Assembly (NCBI GenBank): GCA_947379755.1
Contig: CANCOC010000009.1
Location: 1-63,907 of the forward strand
Length of the DNA: 63,907 nucleotides
Source of the DNA: Alcaligenaceae bacterium
GTDB lineage: Bacteria; Pseudomonadota; Gammaproteobacteria; Burkholderiales; Burkholderiaceae_B
Direction: 5' to 3'
Shown: positions 59,682 to 63,907 of the stretch, in pieces
How the letters are laid out: every line of letters begins with the position of its first letter
How positions within the stretch are numbered: the stretch's first letter is position 1
Notes under the pieces: generated by a model
The model's input: only the letters and a program-made list of their open reading frames with translations
What the model was told of the DNA's origin: nothing
The model's database searches: none
Position numbers and translations under genes: made by a program

Positions 59682-62129
59682 TTAATGCTTGACCATAGGG
59701 TCTATCGACTCGGGTGTTGCAGTTTTTGCTACAACAGCCTCAGCAGGTACATCGTCTGGCAAGGCCTGTGGAACGCGCTCAAGAGCGACTTCCAGCACCT
59801 TATCAATCCAGCGCACCGGCACGATCTCAAGTTGATTTTTGACGTTATCCGGAATTTCGGAAAGATCCTTTACGTTTTCAGCAGGAATCAATACCGTCTT
59901 GATGCCACCCCGGTGTGCCGCCAACAACTTCTCTTTCAAGCCACCAATCGGTAACACCTCGCCCCGCAGTGTGATCTCTCCAGTCATCGCTACATCGGCA
60001 CGCACGGGAATGCGTGTCAGTGCAGAAACCATCGCCGTTGCGATCGCAATACCAGCTGAAGGACCATCCTTAGGCGTTGCGCCTTCGGGGAAGTGCACGT
60101 GGACGTCGCGCTTTTCAAACACGGTATCCGCAATCCCCAGAGAGCGTGAACGGGCACGCACAACGGTTCTTGCTGCTTCGACAGACTCTTTCATGACGTC
60201 ACCAATCGAACCCGTGCGCTGAATGACACCCTTACCTGGCATGTCAGCAACTTCGATCGTCAGCAAGTCGCCACCAACTTCCGTCCAGGCCAGGCCGTTG
60301 ACCTGTCCGATCTGGTTGTCTTTTTCAGCCATGCCAAAACTAAAGCGATGCACACCCAGATAATCGGGCAGATTTTCTGATGTCACGACCACTTGCGGCA
60401 AAGGCTCTTTAGATTTTGCAGCCTTCTGAACCTCGGCATCAGCGAGCAGTTTCTTGACAACTTTGCGGCAAATCTTGCCTACATCACGTTCAAGTGAGCG
60501 CACGCCAGCTTCGCGAGTGTAGTAACGCACGATATCGCGCAGTGCGGACTCTTCGACCTTAAGCTCTTCGGGTTTGACGCCGTTATTTTTCATCACCTTA
60601 GGCAACAGGTGATCCTTGGCAATGTGAATCTTTTCCTCTTCGGTGTAACCCGACAGGCGGATGACTTCCATCCGGTCAAGCAACGCGGGAGGAATATTCA
60701 AAGTATTGCTGGTTGCCACGAACATCACGTCAGACAGATCAAAGTCGACCTCGACGTAATGATCCTGAAAGGTGTGGTTTTGTTCGGGATCAAGCACCTC
60801 GAGCAAAGCAGACGCCGGATCACCGCGGAAATCCTGTCCCAGCTTATCAATCTCATCGAGCAGGAAGAGGGGATTGCGCACCGCAACCTTGGTCATGTTT
60901 TGCAAAATCTTGCCCGGCATCGAACCGATATAGGTACGACGGTGACCACGAATCTCAGCCTCGTCGCGCACACCACCCAGAGCCATACGAATAAACTTGC
61001 GATTCGTGGCTTTGGCGATTGACTGACCAAGAGAGGTCTTACCCACGCCTGGAGGGCCTACCAGACACAGGATCGGTGCTTTGACCTTATCCACGCGCTG
61101 TTGCACAGCAAGATACTCAAGAATGCGCTCTTTGACCTTATCGAGCCCGTAGTGGTCGTTGTCAAGCACCGACTCAGCATTAGGAATCGAATTATTGACT
61201 TTGCTCTTCTTGCGCCATGGCAAGCCAATGACGGTATCAATATAATTGCGAACAACGGTGGCCTCGGCTGACATCGGCGACATCAGCTTGAGTTTTTTGA
61301 CTTCACCATCGACTTTCTTTTTAGCGTCTTTAGGCAGGTGGGCGGCCAGGATTTTCTTCTCCAGCTCCTCCATATCTGCGCCCTCTTCGCCTTCGCCTAA
61401 CTCTTTCTGAATCGCTTTGACCTGCTCGTTCAGATAGTAGTCACGCTGGCTTTTTTCCATCTGCTTTTTGACGCGTCCACGAATCCGTTTTTCGACCTGA
61501 AGGATATCGATTTCGGTTTCGAGCTGTGTCAACAAAGCTTCCAGACGCTCAGCTGTCGGGAAAATCTCAAGCATTTTTTGCTTTTGCTCAAGCTTCAGCG
61601 GCAGGTGCGCGGCGATCGTGTCAGCCAGGCGACCTGCATCATCAATGCCCGCCAGTGAAGTCAGGATTTCGGGAGGTATCTTTTTGTTGAGCTTGACGTA
61701 CTGCTCAAACTGGCTGACGATCGCACGACGCAGCGCCTCGGTCTCCGCACCCACTGTCTCATCGGGCAGCAGGGGCAGCACATCTGAGGTGAAATGCGTT
61801 TCAGCATCCTGAATCGCCGTCACGCGCGCGCGCTGGGCACCTTCGACGAGAACCTTGACGGTACCATCGGGAAGTTTGAGCATTTGCAGGATCGTCGCAA
61901 CACAGCCGATTTCATATACATCGTCTGGTGTAGGATCGTCCTTTCCAGCGGATTTTTGAGCCGCCAGCATGATGCTCTTGCCAGACTCCATCGCGGCTTC
62001 TAGAGCACGAATAGAGCGCGGTCGACCCACAAATAGCGGGATCACCATATGTGGGAACACAACCACATCGCGCAAGGGCAACAGTGGCAAATTGATCGAT
62101 TCTGAAGGCAGGGTCTGATTTGCAGACAT
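59682..62129 (-). CDS. lon: ATP-dependent protease Lon
   Basis: 815 residues. N-terminal substrate domain ([22 protein letters not shown]), coiled coil, AAA+ domain (Walker [19 protein letters not shown]) and the C-terminal Ser-Lys protease ([11 protein letters not shown] with the Ser, and [12 protein letters not shown] with the Lys). Lon degrades misfolded and regulatory proteins. Separated from clpX by a terminator and preceded by a heat-shock-like promoter. Confidence 0.98.
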   Translation of the reverse strand: MSANQTLPSESINLPLLPLRDVVVFPHMVIPLFVGRPRSIRALEAAMESGKSIMLAAQKSAGKDDPTPDDVYEIGCVATILQMLKLPDGTVKVLVEGAQRARVTAIQDAETHFTSDVLPLLPDETVGAETEALRRAIVSQFEQYVKLNKKIPPEILTSLAGIDDAGRLADTIAAHLPLKLEQKQKMLEIFPTAERLEALLTQLETEIDILQVEKRIRGRVKKQMEKSQRDYYLNEQVKAIQKELGEGEEGADMEELEKKILAAHLPKDAKKKVDGEVKKLKLMSPMSAEATVVRNYIDTVIGLPWRKKSKVNNSIPNAESVLDNDHYGLDKVKERILEYLAVQQRVDKVKAPILCLVGPPGVGKTSLGQSIAKATNRKFIRMALGGVRDEAEIRGHRRTYIGSMPGKILQNMTKVAVRNPLFLLDEIDKLGQDFRGDPASALLEVLDPEQNHTFQDHYVEVDFDLSDVMFVATSNTLNIPPALLDRMEVIRLSGYTEEEKIHIAKDHLLPKVMKNNGVKPEELKVEESALRDIVRYYTREAGVRSLERDVGKICRKVVKKLLADAEVQKAAKSKEPLPQVVVTSENLPDYLGVHRFSFGMAEKDNQIGQVNGLAWTEVGGDLLTIEVADMPGKGVIQRTGSIGDVMKESVEAARTVVRARSRSLGIADTVFEKRDVHVHFPEGATPKDGPSAGIAIATAMVSALTRIPVRADVAMTGEITLRGEVLPIGGLKEKLLAAHRGGIKTVLIPAENVKDLSEIPDNVKNQLEIVPVRWIDKVLEVALERVPQALPDDVPAEAVVAKTATPESIDPMVKH

Positions 62130-62211
62130 AGTGACATCCTAAGAAGTTCTCGGCAAATCCAAACAGGGCAAAGCAGCCGGTGCGAGGCCCGTATTTATAC
62201 GAATATGTCTG

Positions 62212-62239
62212 TTATGTGGACGATAGCTGAAAATTCAAG
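62212..62239 (-). promoter_or_regulatory. Candidate sigma-32 (heat-shock) promoter of lon
   Basis: On the leftward strand CTTGAA, 14 bases, then CCACATAA, close to CTTGAA-N13/14-CCCCATNT. It would start transcription about 75 bases before the lon ATG, downstream of the clpX terminator. Confidence 0.6.
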
Positions 62240-62257
62240 CTTTTGTAACGTACAAAG

Positions 62258-62280
62258 TAAAAAGCCCCTACGTAGGGGCT
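62258..62280 (-). terminator. Terminator between clpX and lon
   Basis: Perfect palindrome AGCCCCTACGTAGGGGCT (62263-62280), read leftward as a stem with the central bases as loop, followed by TTTTTA. It lies 22 bases beyond the clpX stop. Confidence 0.8.
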
Positions 62281-62302
62281 GGTTACCAAGCGATACAAAG
62301 CG

Positions 62303-63589
62303 TTAAGCTGCTGCGTCTCGAAGCGTTTTTTTAGGAGGCTTTTGCTCATTTTCGTCGGAATACACGAGCAAAGGCTTGCCAGTGCCGTCAATGGCGGACT
62401 CATCGAGCACCACGCGCTTGATATTGCCCTGAGTGGGCAATTCATACATGGTATCAAGAAGAGCCAGCTCAAGGATTGAACGCAATCCGCGAGCGCCTGT
62501 TTTACGTTTGATCGCTTTTCGGGCAATTGCACGCAAGGCTGCAGGACGGATCTCGAGTTCGGCGCCTTCCATGGCAAACAGTTTATGGAACTGTTTGACC
62601 ACGGCGTTTTTAGGTTCTGTCAGAATTTTGATGAGGGTGTCTTCGTCCAATTCTTGCAGGGTTGCAATCACAGGCAAACGACCGACCAGCTCAGGAATCA
62701 GACCAAACTTGACCAGATCTTCGGGTTCGACATCCAGGAACGTATCGCCTGTCGACTGATTCGACTTGGAGTCTATCGAAGCGCCAAAACCGATACCTGA
62801 GCGCTCGGTGCGATTGCGGATGACTTTTTCGAGACCATCAAACGCGCCACCAACGATAAACAGGATGTTCGTGGTATCGACCTGGACAAAGTCCTGGTTA
62901 GGATGTTTACGACCGCCCTGAGGGGGGACAGAGGCCACTGTTCCTTCGATCAGCTTGAGCAGAGCTTGTTGAACGCCCTCACCGGACACGTCACGTGTAA
63001 TTGACGGATTATCTGACTTACGTGAAATTTTGTCGATTTCATCGATATAGACAATCGCACGTTGTGCTTTGTCCACTTCGTAGTTGCAATTCTGAAGCAG
63101 TTTTTGAATGATATTTTCGACGTCTTCACCCACATAACCGGCTTCGGTCAGTGTCGTGGCATCAGCCATCACAAAAGGCACATTCAACTGGCGTGCAAGC
63201 GTTTGCGCAAGCAGCGTCTTGCCTGAACCTGTGGGGCCAATCAGCAGAATGTTGCTCTTGGAGAGCTCGACATCATCACCTTTGACTTCGCCGTGGCGCA
63301 AACGTTTGTAATGGTTATAGACCGCAACCGCCAGCACGCGTTTCGGGGCAGTCTGGCCAATGACATACTGGTCAAGGAAGGCCTTGATTTCAGCAGGCGT
63401 TGGCAGATCTGTACGAATCGATTCGCGTGCATTGGCCTGCGCTTCTTCGCGGATAATGTCATTGCATAAGTCAATGCATTCATCGCATACAAACACCGAC
63501 GGGCCAGCGATCAGCTTGCGAACTTCGTGCTGACTTTTATTGCAAAACGAGCAATGCAAAGCTTTGGTGCTTGCAGGAGCTTTGGTCAT
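62303..63589 (-). CDS. clpX: ATP-dependent Clp protease ATPase subunit ClpX
   Basis: 428 residues. Zinc-binding domain [14 protein letters not shown] and CDECIDLC at the start; Walker [13 protein letters not shown]; Walker [11 protein letters not shown]; the IGFGA-like loop is GIGFGASI, which docks on ClpP. It unfolds substrates such as ssrA-tagged proteins for ClpP. Follows clpP by 30 bases. Confidence 0.98.
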   Translation of the reverse strand: MTKAPASTKALHCSFCNKSQHEVRKLIAGPSVFVCDECIDLCNDIIREEAQANARESIRTDLPTPAEIKAFLDQYVIGQTAPKRVLAVAVYNHYKRLRHGEVKGDDVELSKSNILLIGPTGSGKTLLAQTLARQLNVPFVMADATTLTEAGYVGEDVENIIQKLLQNCNYEVDKAQRAIVYIDEIDKISRKSDNPSITRDVSGEGVQQALLKLIEGTVASVPPQGGRKHPNQDFVQVDTTNILFIVGGAFDGLEKVIRNRTERSGIGFGASIDSKSNQSTGDTFLDVEPEDLVKFGLIPELVGRLPVIATLQELDEDTLIKILTEPKNAVVKQFHKLFAMEGAELEIRPAALRAIARKAIKRKTGARGLRSILELALLDTMYELPTQGNIKRVVLDESAIDGTGKPLLVYSDENEQKPPKKTLRDAAA

Positions 63590-63619
63590 AAATAATTCAA
63601 TCCAAAAATAATGACGTCT

Positions 63620-63907
63620 TTATACTGAGTCGGCACGTGTTGTGAGGACTTTGTCGATCAAACCATAGGTCGCGGCGTCCTCAGCGGACATGAAATTATC
63701 ACGTTCCGTGTCGATTTCGATGCGTTCGATAGACTGATTGGTATTCTTGGCAAGCATGGCATTCAGACGTGAACGCAAATCCAGGATTTCGCGAGCCTGA
63801 ATCTGAATGTCAGTCGCCTGACCCTGAGCACCGCCCGAAGGCTGGTGAATCATGATGCGTGAGTTTGGCAAGGAAAAACGCTTGCCTTTCGTGCCGGCTG
63901 AGAGCAG
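63620..63907 (-). CDS. clpP: ATP-dependent Clp protease proteolytic subunit (partial)
   Basis: The last 95 codons, 5' end outside the window (frame enters at 63907 as [19 protein letters not shown]). The histidine of the triad is in MIHQPSGG and the aspartate in [13 protein letters not shown]; the serine lies upstream outside. ClpP cuts proteins fed by ClpX. Confidence 0.95.
   Translation of the reverse strand: MLSAGTKGKRFSLPNSRIMIHQPSGGAQGQATDIQIQAREILDLRSRLNAMLAKNTNQSIERIEIDTERDNFMSAEDAATYGLIDKVLTTRADSV

Overview
The window is a stretch of bacterial chromosome, densely packed with core genes. It looks like a betaproteobacterium of the order Burkholderiales, most likely the Alcaligenaceae (Bordetella/Advenella-like). 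The inference rests on gene content and order: a Bug-type solute receptor, an rpfE-type gene beside recJ-prfB-lysS, surE-pcm-nlpD, a tyrosine phosphatase gene upstream of iscRSUA-hscBA-fdx, and clpP-clpX-lon. I see no prophage, insertion sequence, CRISPR array, tRNA or rRNA, and no gene-free stretch longer than 300 bases; the largest gaps are 58053-58299 and 54246-54470.

Layout. 1-13.9 kb: the end of ubiC, then ggt, glnB and nadE (leftward), argH (rightward), rlmD, an LTXXQ periplasmic protein, a PolB-like exonuclease, nlpD-pcm-surE, plsY, tsaD and an ABC-F ATPase (YbiT type). 14-20.5 kb: a sodium:alanine symporter and a branched-chain amino-acid ABC importer (receptor, LivH, a fused LivM-LivG protein, LivF). 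20.5-26.5 kb, leftward: a protein with a degenerate transglutaminase-like half, a histidinol-dehydrogenase-family enzyme of HpsN type, a Bug receptor, a HAD phosphatase, tadA and ldcA. 26.5-37.5 kb: a methyltransferase and an epimerase-like protein, greB, a PHP phosphoesterase, an alpha/beta hydrolase, a patatin, comEC, tatD, lolD and lolC. 37.5-45 kb, rightward: rpfE-type, recJ, prfB (with its programmed frameshift), an SDR, lysS and a MATE exporter. 45-48 kb: an alcohol dehydrogenase, a small lipoprotein, a Hyi-type isomerase and an HpaI-type aldolase. 48-54 kb: the Isc iron-sulfur operon with a candidate IscR site. 54-59 kb: uvrB, an aromatic/aspartate aminotransferase and lexA with two LexA boxes. 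59-63.9 kb: hslR, lon, clpX and the end of clpP.

How the parts connect. The isc genes form one assembly line (IscS sulfur donor, IscU scaffold, IscA carrier, HscBA chaperones, ferredoxin) that IscR probably represses when clusters are plentiful. uvrB and lexA are DNA-damage functions, but only lexA carries visible LexA boxes. lon, clpXP and hslR are protein and ribosome quality-control genes; lon has a sigma-32-like promoter. Much of the rest is tightly packed, with four-base ATGA overlaps and convergent genes that share stop-codon bases.

No unmistakable new multi-gene system was found. The most unusual items are the transglutaminase-like protein with a retained cysteine but a lost Glu/His pair (25255-26484), a LexA protein whose linker is about 50 residues longer than in E. 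coli, a LexA box built into the T-tract of the upstream terminator, the LivM-LivG fusion, and two in-frame hexanucleotide repeats in ldcA and comEC.
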